A stretch of DNA of 64,000 nucleotides from an uncultured Alphaproteobacteria bacterium (GTDB lineage Bacteria > Pseudomonadota > Alphaproteobacteria > MPNO01 > UBA2964). The notes under the pieces are model-generated. The model saw only the letters and a list, made by a program, of their open reading frames with translations, searched no databases and had not been told where the DNA came from. The DNA lies in the NCBI GenBank assembly GCA_951812775.1, contig OX638326.1:1872335-1936334 (forward strand). The letters run 5' to 3'. The position numbers and the translations under genes were made by a program. Positions 9,125 through 18,841 of this stretch are shown in pieces (within the stretch, counting starts at the first letter, position 1; every line of letters starts with the position of its first letter).

Positions 9125-9900
9125 CGTTGCCCAATCGCGGCAAACTCCTCAGTGAAATCATCGACCTTACCGACGTGGCAGGTGATGAGATCATGAAAAT
9201 TTATCGGGGCGATATGCAGGTCCGGCAAAAAGCCGACGCCTCCCCGGTTACAGCGGCAGACGAAGCCGCAGAGAAGATTATCCTGGCGGGTTTGCATAAG
9301 CTGACACCTGATATTCCTGTCGTGGCCGAGGAAGAAGCGGCAGCGGGCAAAATCGTTGAGGTCAGTGATCAACCTTTCTGGCTGGTTGATCCATTGGACG
9401 GTACCAAGGAGTTCATCGCACACCGCGATGAATTTACCGTCAATATTGCCCTGGTCGAGAATAGGGCCCCGACGATGGGCGTCGTTCTCGCCCCGGCGCT
9501 GAACACTTCATACGCTGCTGACGGACCGGGAACTGCTGTGAAACGAGTTGGCAACGGGGATGCTCAGCCCATCACCACACGGCCAATCCCCGATAAAGAG
9601 GTCATTGCAACAGCCAGCCGGTCTCATGGTGACAAAGCCAAAATGCAGGAACTGCTCAAGGATTATGCTATTGGCGACGTCGTCGTTTCCGGTAGTTCGA
9701 TCAAATTTTGCATCGTTGCCTGTGGTGATGCCGATATTTATCCGCGATATGGACCAACCTGTGAATGGGATATTGCCGCTGGACACGCCGTATTAAACGC
9801 CGCTGGTGGCACCGTATGCACACTCGAGGGTAACGAGATGCGGTATGGCAAACCCAAATTCCTCAACCCCGACTTCATTGCCTACGGCAACCGAGGATGA
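9121..9900 (+). CDS. cysQ: Inositol monophosphatase-family phosphatase, CysQ-like
   Basis: Mg-dependent, Li-sensitive phosphatase, 259 residues, most like 3'(2'),5'-bisphosphate nucleotidase CysQ, which recycles PAP from sulfate assimilation. Metal ligands are visible: the E70-E71 cluster (VVAEEEAAAG), DPLDGTKEF at residues 90-98, and the distal CEWDIAAGHAVL motif near residue 217. It overlaps the upstream SDR by four bases and lies six bases before sua5. An inositol-phosphatase role cannot be excluded, but the DPLDGTKEF wording (Lys-Glu rather than Asn-Phe after Thr) favours CysQ. Confidence 0.85.
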   Translation: MTLPNRGKLLSEIIDLTDVAGDEIMKIYRGDMQVRQKADASPVTAADEAAEKIILAGLHKLTPDIPVVAEEEAAAGKIVEVSDQPFWLVDPLDGTKEFIAHRDEFTVNIALVENRAPTMGVVLAPALNTSYAADGPGTAVKRVGNGDAQPITTRPIPDKEVIATASRSHGDKAKMQELLKDYAIGDVVVSGSSIKFCIVACGDADIYPRYGPTCEWDIAAGHAVLNAAGGTVCTLEGNEMRYGKPKFLNPDFIAYGNRG

Positions 9901-9906
9901 CAGACG

Positions 9907-10860
9907 ATGGCTGACCCGTCAGAAGATCCATTCGCCGAGGCTGCCATTCAAAAAGCGGCCAGATCCATCCGGGAAGGTCAGCTTGTCGCTTTTCCGACGG
10001 AAACCGTCTATGGGCTCGGGGCCGATGCCACGAACGCGGATGCCGTCGCCGCGATTTACGCTGCCAAGGAGCGTCCGTCTTTTAACCCTCTGATTATCCA
10101 TGTCGCATCTGTTGAAGCCGCCGAACAGCTGGTTGTCTTCGATGACCGTGCGATCGCGCTTGCGGAGGCAAACTGGCCGGGCGCTTTGACATTGGTTCTG
10201 CCACGACGAGATGACTGCCCGGTTTCTCTGCTCGCCGGTGCCGGTCTGGATACATTAGCCATCCGGGTTCCTGCCCACGCCTTCGCAAGCAGATTTCTTC
10301 AAGCCGCAGCAGTTCCTATAGCGGCGCCGAGCGCCAACAAATCAGGAACAGTGAGCCCCACTATCGCTGAACATGTCCGGGAGTCCCTCGGCGCTGCTGT
10401 GGACATGATCCTGGATGACGGGGCTTGTTCAATCGGCCTGGAATCGACAATTATTGACCTCACAACGGACATACCGACATTGTTGCGCGCCGGCGGCGTT
10501 ACGATGGAGCTGCTGGAGAGACAGATCGGTGAAATTCAGCCTGCTGCAAACAATGATGAAACGCCAAAAGCACCGGGTATGCTTTCCCGTCATTACGCGA
10601 CGCGCATTCCCCTCCGTATGGCAGCGACCCATCTGGAGGATGGCGAAGCACTCCTCGCCTTTGGTGGCCGGACACTTGGGTCGGCACCCGCGGTCTGCAA
10701 TCTGAGCCGGGGCGGTGATCTCAAAGAAGCAGCTGCCAACCTGTTCGACATGATGCGCCAACTGGACAGGCCGGAATATACCGGGATCGCCGTTATGGAA
10801 ATCCCGGAAACGGGTCTAGGACGTGCAATCAATGACCGATTAAAACGCGCCAGCCAATAG
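9907..10860 (+). CDS. L-threonylcarbamoyladenylate synthase (Sua5/TsaC type)
   Basis: Makes threonylcarbamoyl-AMP from threonine, bicarbonate and ATP for the t6A37 modification of ANN-decoding tRNAs. The 317 residues include the YrdC domain (PTETVYGLGADA at 30-41, KERPSFNPL at 54-62, APSANKSGTVSPT near 137) and a C-terminal Sua5 domain announced by PGMLSRHYATRIPL near residue 219. The two-domain length makes it Sua5 rather than short TsaC. GAGGAT upstream serves as ribosome site. It follows cysQ by six bases in a presumed operon. Confidence 0.92.
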   Translation: MADPSEDPFAEAAIQKAARSIREGQLVAFPTETVYGLGADATNADAVAAIYAAKERPSFNPLIIHVASVEAAEQLVVFDDRAIALAEANWPGALTLVLPRRDDCPVSLLAGAGLDTLAIRVPAHAFASRFLQAAAVPIAAPSANKSGTVSPTIAEHVRESLGAAVDMILDDGACSIGLESTIIDLTTDIPTLLRAGGVTMELLERQIGEIQPAANNDETPKAPGMLSRHYATRIPLRMAATHLEDGEALLAFGGRTLGSAPAVCNLSRGGDLKEAAANLFDMMRQLDRPEYTGIAVMEIPETGLGRAINDRLKRASQ

Positions 10861-10930
10861 GGCCCGCTTGCCCGCATCGACGGGATCGGCTAAAGCTGAA
10901 CACTGGAAAATTCAAGCTAGAGGAAGTGCC

Positions 10931-12361
10931 GTGGACGGGAGCACACACCCCGTATCATCTGTCGTGCTGGACCGCATTGCAGAGATCGTTGGCGAAAAAG
11001 GTCTGATCCGGGATCCGGCCGATATTGAGCCCTATGTCGTTGATCAGCGGAAAGCCTATATCGGCGCAACGCCAATGGTGGTCCGCCCCGCAACAACTGA
11101 AGAAGTCTCAAAAGTCGTTGCACTTTGCGCGGAGACAGGCACACCGATTGTTCCGCAGGGCGGAAATACCGGGCTGTGCGGTGGCGCAACGCCCAGCGAA
11201 GCAGGAGATCAACTCCTCCTGAGCCTGACACGTATGAACAATGTGCGTGATGTCGACCCGCTGAATTACACACTGACGGCCGAAGCCGGTGTCATCCTGA
11301 CAGATATTCAGCAAGCCGCTGATGATCATGACCGTCTATTTCCACTCAGTCTTGGAGCTGAAGGCACCGCGCGCATTGGCGGCAATCTCGCGACCAATGC
11401 CGGTGGCACGGGCGTACTGCGCTATGGCAATGCCCGTGAACTCGTTGTCGGGCTGGAGGTGGTCCTGCCTGATGGCCAGATATGGGACGGGCTCTCGGCT
11501 TTGCGCAAGGATAATACCGGCTATGACCTGAAGCAGCTCTTTATCGGCTCGGAAGGCACGCTTGGGATCATTACTGCCTGTGTCCTGAAACTGTTTCCAA
11601 AACCTCGCGATGTTCAAACCGGTTTCGCCGCTGTCCGGGACGTCAACGCCGCTATCGAAATTCTTGCGCGGGCCAGGGCCGCAAGCGATGACCGAGTCAC
11701 GGCCTTTGAATGGATGGCCCGCAAGGGGCTTGATCTGGTGTTCAAGAATATTCCAGGTGCCCGCGATCCTCTATCCGAGCCACATGCAGAATATTTGCTG
11801 ATCGAACTGACCTCCGGTCACGAAGAAGGCGGTCTTCGCGAAACTCTTGAGGAAATTCTCGGAGATGCCATGGAGCGCGGCGAGGTTCTTGATGCAACGA
11901 TTGCCGAGAGCCGACAGCAGGCCGCCGATATCTGGAAATTACGGGAAACCATTCCGGAGGCACAGGCGATCGAGGGAACCGGTGTAAAACACGACATCTC
12001 GGTCCCGGTTTCTGCGATGCCCGAATTTCTCAAACGCGCCAATGAAGAAGTCGCCAAAGCGGTCGAAGGGGTACAGATTTGCGCTTTCGGGCATATCGGT
12101 GATGGCAACGCGCATTATAACCTGAACCAACCAGACAATGCCGACGGTGAAGCTTTCCTCGGCCACAAAGACGCGCTGAACCGGATTGTCCATGATATTG
12201 CGACGGACCTGCGGGGCAGCATTAGCGCTGAACACGGCATTGGCCGGTTAAAGCGCGAAGAGCTGGTGCATTACAAATCCCCCATCGCACTGGATGTTAT
12301 GCGCAGCATTAAAACCGCTATCGATCCCAAACAGATTATGAACCCGGGCAAGGTCCTTTAG
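10931..12361 (+). CDS. FAD-binding 2-hydroxyacid oxidase/dehydrogenase (GlcD/D2HGDH-like)
   Basis: Vanillyl-alcohol-oxidase-fold flavoprotein, about 476 residues, oxidising a D-2-hydroxy acid (glycolate, D-lactate or D-2-hydroxyglutarate). The PCMH FAD domain carries PQGGNTGLCGG near residue 75; the C-terminal FAD_oxidase_C domain has GHIGDGNAHYN and SAEHGIGRLKRE. I chose the GTG at 10931, preceded by AGAGGAAG, over an upstream TTG at 10868 whose extra 21 residues lack family character. The acyl-CoA dehydrogenase gene begins nine bases later, so the two are probably co-transcribed. The substrate is not decided by sequence. Confidence 0.87.
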   Translation: MDGSTHPVSSVVLDRIAEIVGEKGLIRDPADIEPYVVDQRKAYIGATPMVVRPATTEEVSKVVALCAETGTPIVPQGGNTGLCGGATPSEAGDQLLLSLTRMNNVRDVDPLNYTLTAEAGVILTDIQQAADDHDRLFPLSLGAEGTARIGGNLATNAGGTGVLRYGNARELVVGLEVVLPDGQIWDGLSALRKDNTGYDLKQLFIGSEGTLGIITACVLKLFPKPRDVQTGFAAVRDVNAAIEILARARAASDDRVTAFEWMARKGLDLVFKNIPGARDPLSEPHAEYLLIELTSGHEEGGLRETLEEILGDAMERGEVLDATIAESRQQAADIWKLRETIPEAQAIEGTGVKHDISVPVSAMPEFLKRANEEVAKAVEGVQICAFGHIGDGNAHYNLNQPDNADGEAFLGHKDALNRIVHDIATDLRGSISAEHGIGRLKREELVHYKSPIALDVMRSIKTAIDPKQIMNPGKVL

Positions 12362-12369
12362 GGTGGACG

Positions 12370-14154
12370 ATGTCGGACTACCGGCTGCCTCAGGAAGATA
12401 TTCGATTTGTTCTTGAGGAGCTGATCGGTCTCGAGACAGTCACGACTCTCCCCAACCTGACCTCGGTCACGTCCGAAGACCTAGCGACCATATTGGATCA
12501 GGCGGGAAAACTCGCCGCGGACACGTTAGCGCCGCTTAATCGGGTCGGAGATCACGAAGGTTCTTCTTTAAATAATGGCGTAGTGCACACCGCAACCGGT
12601 TTCGCCGCTGCCTACAACGCCTATAGAGAGGTTGGCTGGTGTGGCACTGCCGGTGATGCAGAGTATGGCGGTCAGGCCCTGCCACGACTGATCAACACCG
12701 CATTATTTGATGTGTGGAATGCAGCCAACCTGTCCTTTTCTCTTTGCAACACGCTAACGGACAGTGCGGCGACGTTACTGACTCAGCATGGCAGTGACGA
12801 TCAACGGAGTATATATCTGACCAAACTGCTGAGTGGTGAATGGACCGGCGCAATGGCGATGACCGAACCACAAGCAGGGTCCGACGTCGGCGCTCTTTCC
12901 TGTGCCGCCACGCCCGATGGTGATGGCTATCGTCTTAGAGGCCAAAAGATATTCATCAGCTGGGGGGATCACGATCCCACCAATAATATTGTCTATCTGG
13001 TGCTCGCGCGTTTACCCGATGCCCCGAAAGGATCGAAGGGCATTTCGCTTTTTATCGTTCCCAAATTTATTCCGGATGACCAAGGCGTGCCCGGCGACCG
13101 AAATGACGTTGCGTGCATCGCACTTGAGAAAAAACTTGGCATCCATGCCAGCCCAACATGCGTCATGGAGTTTGGCGCGAAGGATGGGGCAATGGGATGG
13201 CTTATAGGCGAACCCAATCAAGGCCTGCAGGCGATGTTTACGATGATGAACTCTGCCCGACTCGCCATCGGACATGAGGGGCTCGGTATTTCAGAGTGCG
13301 CCTATCAGCAATCCAAAGCCTACGCCACAGAGCGCTTTCAAGGACATGATCGTGATGGCGAACCTATCCCGATCATTGAATTTCCCGATGTGCGCCGGAT
13401 GCTGCTTTCGATGAAAGCCATGATCGAAGCGATGCGGGCGCTTTGTTACGATGCCGCTCAATCTGTCGATCTCGCAGCACATCACCCGGATGAAGCGGTC
13501 CGGATACTGCATGATGATCGGGTTGCCCTGCTCACCCCAATCGTCAAAGCCTGGTGCACAGATGGCGCGGTCGAAGTGACATCAACCAATATTCAGATCC
13601 ACGGTGGCGCGGGGTATATAGAGGAAACCGGCGCCGCGCAGCTCTATCGTGATGCCCGGATAACGCCGATCTATGAAGGCACAAACGGAATCCAGGCGCT
13701 TGACCTGGTTCGCCGCAAACTCGGGAGTGATGGTGGCCTCGCCATGAACACGCTGATCGAAGAAATGAGGCAGTTCGATGGCGCCCTTTCGACGTCAGAA
13801 GATGGTGCTATCGCCGCAATTCGCGGTAGATTCGCAGAGGCTGGTGCAGCCCTGTCCCGCACCACGCATCATCTTCTTGATAGTTTGCAGAATGATCCAG
13901 CTCACGCCGAAGCAGCTGCCACCCCTTACCTCGAATTAGCGGGAATCGTGCTTGGTGGATACTACATGGCGCGTTCAGCCCTGATTGCCGAAGAGAACAT
14001 TTCAACCGGCGCTGGAAATACTGACTTCTACCGGGCCAAACTTGCTACGGCATTGTTTTATGCGGAGAATTTCCTTCCCAAGTCTGCGGCCCTGGCACAT
14101 GCCGCCACGAGCGGTGCCGATACGATTTCCTATATGGTACCAGAGGCTTTTTGA
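12370..14154 (+). CDS. Acyl-CoA dehydrogenase (long form, DmdC-like)
   Basis: Flavin-dependent acyl-CoA dehydrogenase of 594 residues, longer than the usual 380 because of an N-terminal cap and a C-terminal helical domain, as in DmdC-type enzymes acting on 3-methylmercaptopropionyl-CoA or other acyl-CoAs. Family segments visible are AMAMTEPQAGSDVGAL near residue 160, FISWGDHD near 195, QIHGGAGYIEE near 412 and the catalytic-base segment IYEGTNGIQALDL near 437. Nine bases separate it from the FAD oxidase gene. The DMSP link is possible for a marine bacterium but not proven here. Confidence 0.88.
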   Translation: MSDYRLPQEDIRFVLEELIGLETVTTLPNLTSVTSEDLATILDQAGKLAADTLAPLNRVGDHEGSSLNNGVVHTATGFAAAYNAYREVGWCGTAGDAEYGGQALPRLINTALFDVWNAANLSFSLCNTLTDSAATLLTQHGSDDQRSIYLTKLLSGEWTGAMAMTEPQAGSDVGALSCAATPDGDGYRLRGQKIFISWGDHDPTNNIVYLVLARLPDAPKGSKGISLFIVPKFIPDDQGVPGDRNDVACIALEKKLGIHASPTCVMEFGAKDGAMGWLIGEPNQGLQAMFTMMNSARLAIGHEGLGISECAYQQSKAYATERFQGHDRDGEPIPIIEFPDVRRMLLSMKAMIEAMRALCYDAAQSVDLAAHHPDEAVRILHDDRVALLTPIVKAWCTDGAVEVTSTNIQIHGGAGYIEETGAAQLYRDARITPIYEGTNGIQALDLVRRKLGSDGGLAMNTLIEEMRQFDGALSTSEDGAIAAIRGRFAEAGAALSRTTHHLLDSLQNDPAHAEAAATPYLELAGIVLGGYYMARSALIAEENISTGAGNTDFYRAKLATALFYAENFLPKSAALAHAATSGADTISYMVPEAF

Positions 14155-14270
14155 GCACCCCATAAGGCTGCTATTTTTGTTCATTTTCCTTCTTGCAATC
14201 ACCGCAAAAAGAGATAAAAAAAAGCGCCGCAAAATTGGTTTGCAAAGCCCCCATATAAGGAACGACGAGG

Positions 14271-14732
14271 ATGGATCAAACCGCACCCCTGCCCGAAGAG
14301 TCGACCCGCATCGAAGAATTGTCGACTGACTTTAAAACAGCTGTTCGAGACAAGGCTTCAAAGGATTTTTTTAAGGAACGGAACGGGGAAATCCATGCGG
14401 GTGCGCATGTCCTTGCGGACTTATGGGGCGCCCAGCACCTCGAGGACATTCGCTACATCGAAGACGCTCTCCGGAAGGCGATCGAAGCTTGTGGCGCAAC
14501 GCTTCTCCATATCCATCTGCACCATTTTGGCGAGGGAGGCGGTGTTTCCGGTGTAGCTGTTTTGGCCGAATCACATATCAGTGTGCATACCTGGCCGGGA
14601 CGCGGTTTCGCGGCATTTGATATTTTTATGTGCGGCTCCTGTGACCCGGAAAACGCCCTGCCTGTCCTGCAGGAATATTTCCGCCCGGAACGACTCGAAA
14701 GCAGCCTGCAGAAGCGAGGCTTTGTCGGGTGA
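14271..14732 (+). CDS. speD: S-adenosylmethionine decarboxylase proenzyme
   Basis: Prokaryotic SpeD/SpeH, 153 residues. It self-cleaves to form a pyruvoyl cofactor and makes decarboxylated SAM, the aminopropyl donor for spermidine. The cleavage site is E100-S101 in AESHISVHTWP, with His106 and Cys121 (FDIFMCG) as the processing and catalytic residues. The N-terminal 40 residues are a somewhat long leader before EIHAGAHVLADLWG. AAGGAACGACGAGG supplies the ribosome site. It overlaps speE by four bases, so decarboxylation and transfer are translationally coupled. Confidence 0.95.
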   Translation: MDQTAPLPEESTRIEELSTDFKTAVRDKASKDFFKERNGEIHAGAHVLADLWGAQHLEDIRYIEDALRKAIEACGATLLHIHLHHFGEGGGVSGVAVLAESHISVHTWPGRGFAAFDIFMCGSCDPENALPVLQEYFRPERLESSLQKRGFVG

Positions 14733-15577
14733 GCGCGCGCTGGTTCTCCGAGACCCTGTACACGGATTTTCAACAATCCCTTCTGATTGAAGAAGTTCTA
14801 TTTGAAGGTCGCACGGCTTTTCAGGACGCGGTGATATTTCGCAATCCGCGCTTTGGCCGTGTTTTGACGCTGGACGGCATTGTTCAAACCACTGAGCGAG
14901 ACGAATTCTGCTATCACGAAATGATGGTGCATGTGCCCATGATCGCGCACGGCAATGCCGGTAATGTCCTGATTATTGGCGGCGGGGATGGCGGTATCCT
15001 GAGGGAGGTTCTGAAGCACCCGGATGCCCAACCAATCATGATTGAACTCGATGAGACAGTTGTCGATATCTGCCGGGAACACATGCCGAGCCTCAGCGAC
15101 GGGGCCTTTGATAATGATCGCGCTGACGTTCGCTTTATGGATGGCATCAAATTTGTCAAAGAAACCGATGAAAAATTCGACGTAATTATCGTCGATTCAA
15201 CGGACCCCATCGGACCGGGCGAGGTTTTATTTACAGAGGATTTCTACAGCGATTGTGCCCGCTGCCTCACTGAAAGCGGTATCCTGGTTACTCAGAGCGG
15301 TGTCACCTATATGCAGGATGACGAGGCGCGCCAGACCTACCAGCGCATGAAGAAGCTATTCGCCGACCCCTCGCTATATATCACCCAGGTACCGACCTAC
15401 GGTGCCAGCTATATGACATTCGGCTGGGGCTGCCACAGCACGGCCCCGCGCCAAACACCTCTGGAAGAAATTGAGCGACGCCTGGCGCCGCTCAACCTCG
15501 AATTCAAATATTATTCAGCGGCCACGCATATCGCGAGCTTTTCGCTGCCTACCTATATCGAAGGATTAAAAAGTTAA
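14729..15577 (+). CDS. speE: Spermidine synthase
   Basis: Aminopropyltransferase, 282 residues, joining the decarboxylated SAM from SpeD to putrescine. The nucleotide-binding GGGDGGILREV lies near residue 86, the catalytic Asp motif VDSTDPIGPGE near residue 155, and YHEMMVH near 67 is typical. GTG start overlaps the speD stop by four bases. Its 3' end overlaps the convergent MetE-like gene by four bases. No putrescine-producing gene is in the window, so putrescine must come from elsewhere. Confidence 0.95.
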   Translation: MSARWFSETLYTDFQQSLLIEEVLFEGRTAFQDAVIFRNPRFGRVLTLDGIVQTTERDEFCYHEMMVHVPMIAHGNAGNVLIIGGGDGGILREVLKHPDAQPIMIELDETVVDICREHMPSLSDGAFDNDRADVRFMDGIKFVKETDEKFDVIIVDSTDPIGPGEVLFTEDFYSDCARCLTESGILVTQSGVTYMQDDEARQTYQRMKKLFADPSLYITQVPTYGASYMTFGWGCHSTAPRQTPLEEIERRLAPLNLEFKYYSAATHIASFSLPTYIEGLKS

Positions 15578-16743
15578 CCCCAGAGCTCTTTGCTTGCGAT
15601 TTTTGCGCCTTCAACCATTGCAGCAAACTTGGCCCAGACGATTGTCGGATGTACTTCCGGCTCCGCCATGGCCTGCGTCCCAAAGCCACAATCACCGCCA
15701 GCCATCACGTTTTCCTTGCCAACGACGGACGCAAACTTCATTAACCGTTTTGCGACGAGCTGAGGATGCTCTACGAGCAGGGACGAATGGGTGATCACGC
15801 CTGGAATGATCGTTTTACCTTCGGCAAGATCAATTTCTTCCCACAACTTCCATTCATGTTCGTGGCGGGGATTGGCCGCCTCAAATGAAACCGCATTCGC
15901 ATTAATCTTGAGGATGATATCAATGAAATCTTTCATCTCCATATCATGTACCCGCGGCCCCATATTGATGCCGTAACAAGTATGATATCGTACGCGATCC
16001 GACGGAATGCCTTTCAATGCGTGATTTATGCCTTCCACCTGTTTCTCCGCCCAGGCCCGACATTCATCAACTGTCTTATCGGGGTTTTTGACGTAGTAAT
16101 TGATCAGGCGCGGATCGTCGATCTGCAGAAGAAAACCAGCATCGGTAATCGCTTTATATTCAACATTCATCGCATCAGCGATTGCGAACAAAAACGCCTC
16201 ATCATCTTCATAATGCTCATTCAAGACATTCCCCGCAATATCACAGGGTGAAATCGCCGGAACAAACGCTTCTGCAACATTATTTGCTGCAACCGCTTTA
16301 GTCAGGTTGGCAAGATCGCGCTCCAGCAGGTCATTGCCCTTATAGGTCAGCGGTTCGGTGCAAGCCATCTGCGCATTGCTGGGATTGGGTGCGCCTTTTG
16401 AATCTTGTGTGATCGGTTCATAGAACTCGGGAAACTCGCGTGATTCGCGTGAATCCGCCCAAGGCGATGGGCGTTTTCCTCCAGTTGGCGTCAGTCCGCC
16501 AAGACGTTCATGCGCATAGACCGCAAATCCACGTTTGGAAAATTCACCATCATCTACGCAATCAATACCGAGTTCGACCTGCTTGGCGACAATGCCGTTA
16601 ACGGCATCGCTAAGTTTCTGGTCGTATTCTGCCTGTGGAACCGGATTCCCCTGATCCTCCGCAATCATGACCTCAATCAGGTCGTCGGGACGCGGCAAGC
16701 TGCCAACGTGGGTTACAAGAATTCGATCAGTATTACGGTTCAT
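15574..16743 (-). CDS. Cobalamin-independent methionine synthase-family methyltransferase (MetE C-terminal type)
   Basis: A 389-residue protein equal to only the catalytic C-terminal barrel of MetE. Zinc ligands are recognisable: His and Cys in YHTCYGIN (near residue 237), and Cys in GGDCGFGTQ near residue 351. The N-terminal ILVTHVGSLPRP fits the family. Such short MetE-like proteins transfer methyl groups from donors other than folate, or act in catabolism; which one is unknown. It is convergent with speE (4-base overlap), and the neighbouring SAM-dependent spermidine genes suggest, weakly, a methionine-cycle role. GAGAGG precedes the ATG. Confidence 0.82.
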   Translation of the reverse strand: MNRNTDRILVTHVGSLPRPDDLIEVMIAEDQGNPVPQAEYDQKLSDAVNGIVAKQVELGIDCVDDGEFSKRGFAVYAHERLGGLTPTGGKRPSPWADSRESREFPEFYEPITQDSKGAPNPSNAQMACTEPLTYKGNDLLERDLANLTKAVAANNVAEAFVPAISPCDIAGNVLNEHYEDDEAFLFAIADAMNVEYKAITDAGFLLQIDDPRLINYYVKNPDKTVDECRAWAEKQVEGINHALKGIPSDRVRYHTCYGINMGPRVHDMEMKDFIDIILKINANAVSFEAANPRHEHEWKLWEEIDLAEGKTIIPGVITHSSLLVEHPQLVAKRLMKFASVVGKENVMAGGDCGFGTQAMAEPEVHPTIVWAKFAAMVEGAKIASKELWG

Positions 16744-16838
16744 CGCGCGGGGCCTCTCTGTTATTCGTCTAGCAAAATTGCATTGCAGAATTTCGCGCCA
16801 ATTTACGGTGAATATCTTGGGAACAAAAGGCCGCCCGG

Positions 16839-17336
16839 CTAATTTTTTAAAGGCGCTCCCATCACCAACACCCAGTAATGCTCATAAACCACTTTGCCGG
16901 GGTCAGGGCTCACGCGCGCATATCCCATACCAGCGTGGGTCAAGTCTTCGGTCAGCATATTTTTTCGGTGTCCCGGGCTATCGATCCACACATCGACTGC
17001 CTTCACGCCACTTTGCATCCCGGCGGTGATATTCTCCGCCACCAGGCGCCAGGGATACCCCGCCTTTGAGACCCGCTGGCTGATTTTCGAGCCCTTCTCC
17101 CCGGTATGGCTAAAAAAGTCGTCCCTAGCCATTGCATTGGCATGTCCGTACGCTGCGCCTGCGAGACGATTATCAAAGGACAGTCTCCTCAAACCTTTGG
17201 AAACCCGGAACCGGTTTATTGCATTTAGGACAGGTGCGAGAGCTTCGGGCACAGCGACATTTTCGCTAATCGATGGAGGTTTTAGTGGCGCGACAGCAAG
17301 AAACAGATGCTTAGGCTGTACCGTCAGCCTCGGCAA
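16839..17336 (-). CDS. CAP-domain (SCP/PR-1, YkwD-like) protein
   Basis: CAP-superfamily protein. The domain core is clear: a helix LNAINRFRVSKGLRRLSFDNRL, the histidine in MARDDFFSHTG, AENIT, and the WIDSPGHRKNML signature with its second histidine, ending at YWVLVMG. Function in bacteria is poorly known, usually secreted. The 5' end is uncertain: the first ATG (17456) would overlap the upstream ligase gene by 146 bases, so I place a TTG start at 17336, giving 165 residues. HLFLAVAPL could be the remnant of a short signal, but no good signal peptide is visible. Confidence 0.7.
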   Translation of the reverse strand: MPRLTVQPKHLFLAVAPLKPPSISENVAVPEALAPVLNAINRFRVSKGLRRLSFDNRLAGAAYGHANAMARDDFFSHTGEKGSKISQRVSKAGYPWRLVAENITAGMQSGVKAVDVWIDSPGHRKNMLTEDLTHAGMGYARVSPDPGKVVYEHYWVLVMGAPLKN

Positions 17337-18831
17337 CTTCGGCAGCGCGCTGTTTAAGTACTTTGAGATCAATTTTGTTTGTCCCGGCAAGCGGTAGTTC
17401 CTCGACAAAATAAACCCGTCTTGGGTGAGCATAGGCTGGCGCGTTGGCCAGCGCATGCTGTTTCACCTCATCCTCGGTCAGGCTACTCCCGGACCGCAAG
17501 ACGATAAAGGCATGCGGCACGTGAGCTTTGAGCGCATTTGGCGCAGGAACAACGACGGCCTGCATCACATCGTCATGCCGCTCAAGCATGGTCTCGACAT
17601 CGCCGGGATAAATATTCTCACCGCCTGTGACAAACATATCATCAGCTCGCCCGACAAAGTAAAACCAGCCATCCTCGTCGCGCCGCAATATGTCACCGGT
17701 ATCGAGCCAACCATCTTTCAGCGATTTCGCGGTTTCCTCCGGCAGATTATGATACCCGATCATCACCCCGGGATTGCGCGTATGCAGAATCCCTACATTC
17801 TCATTCGGCCCATCAACCAGTTTAATTTCGCAGTCCGGCAGCGGATATCCTACTGTGGTACGAGGTTTTTCCCGCCCATCGGCATGCTTCCATGACAGCA
17901 GGACGGGACCACCTTCAGTAATGCCGTAATTGAGATTGATCTGCGCCTGCGGGAAGACTTCCTGTAAATTATCGAGCAACACCTCCGACGCCGGTGCTGA
18001 TCCCATACTTAGCGCCCGTACTGAGCTTAAATTTGTTTGCGCGAGCAGTTCCTCCTGCTGAAGCAAAAGCGCGTACATTGTTGGAACACCCGTCAGCATT
18101 GTCAGACCATAATCGCCGATGCAGCGGATGTAATCAACAACATCAAACTTGGCCAGCAGGACGACACGCCCGCCAGCGCCCAATGCAGATTTGATCGCGA
18201 GCAAAGCATTCTTGTGATAAAGAGGCGCCGCGATAATGCCGCAATCCTCTGAGGTAATTTCGCGACTATCGATCAGCTGACCGATCATCCAGCGCTGCCC
18301 GACGTGATGTAAGAGAACGCCTTTGGGACGACCAGTAGAGCCTGACGTATAGGGTTGCTCAGCAATATCTTCCGGACCGGGTACGAAAGACTCAAATGGT
18401 CCCGGCTCAACAAAGTCCAGATACCCGTCGTCGCCGGATTCTCCGAATACCACGCAGCGGGTTTCTTTGTCACACAGGGATCTTAAATCGCCTTCACAGA
18501 GCACCATTTTTATGTCGGCGTCTTTGGCGATGTATTGAACCTGATCAGCGGGTAACTTGGTGTTGATCATCACCGGTACACAGCCAGCGCGCATCGCCCC
18601 AAACAGCACTTCAAGAAACTCAACACGGTTGAGCGACAAAATGCCTACCCGATCACCAGGTTGAAGGCCTGCGCTCACAAGACCACGCGCCAGACCATCG
18701 ACTGCATCATTCAGCTGGCGATGGGTAATCTCTCTGGGGTGTGCCGGATCCCACAGATCAATGACAGCGATCTCTTCGCTATCACTATAGGCAGCGAAAA
18801 CATCCCCCAGATTTCCAGTATCAGGGCGCAT
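17311..18831 (-). CDS. AMP-forming acyl-CoA ligase
   Basis: ANL-superfamily acid-CoA ligase, 506 residues. The adenylate-forming P-loop is YTSGSTGRPKG near residue 162, then GWLDTGDI near 372, the hinge-region GGENIYPGDVE near 408, and the C-terminal lysine segment AGTNKIDLKVLKQ. It activates an unidentified carboxylic acid with ATP and CoA. The ATG at 18831 is chosen over an adjoining TTG. It follows the alcohol dehydrogenase gene by ten bases, so both are likely in one minus-strand operon. Domain assignment firm, substrate unknown. Confidence 0.88.
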   Translation of the reverse strand: MRPDTGNLGDVFAAYSDSEEIAVIDLWDPAHPREITHRQLNDAVDGLARGLVSAGLQPGDRVGILSLNRVEFLEVLFGAMRAGCVPVMINTKLPADQVQYIAKDADIKMVLCEGDLRSLCDKETRCVVFGESGDDGYLDFVEPGPFESFVPGPEDIAEQPYTSGSTGRPKGVLLHHVGQRWMIGQLIDSREITSEDCGIIAAPLYHKNALLAIKSALGAGGRVVLLAKFDVVDYIRCIGDYGLTMLTGVPTMYALLLQQEELLAQTNLSSVRALSMGSAPASEVLLDNLQEVFPQAQINLNYGITEGGPVLLSWKHADGREKPRTTVGYPLPDCEIKLVDGPNENVGILHTRNPGVMIGYHNLPEETAKSLKDGWLDTGDILRRDEDGWFYFVGRADDMFVTGGENIYPGDVETMLERHDDVMQAVVVPAPNALKAHVPHAFIVLRSGSSLTEDEVKQHALANAPAYAHPRRVYFVEELPLAGTNKIDLKVLKQRAAEVAEADGTA

Positions 18832-18841
18832 CAACTCTCTA

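Noticed and set aside
14155..14270. Riboswitch or polyamine leader before speD
   Set aside because: The 116-base gap shows no recognisable conserved stems, only AT-rich sequence and a ribosome site.
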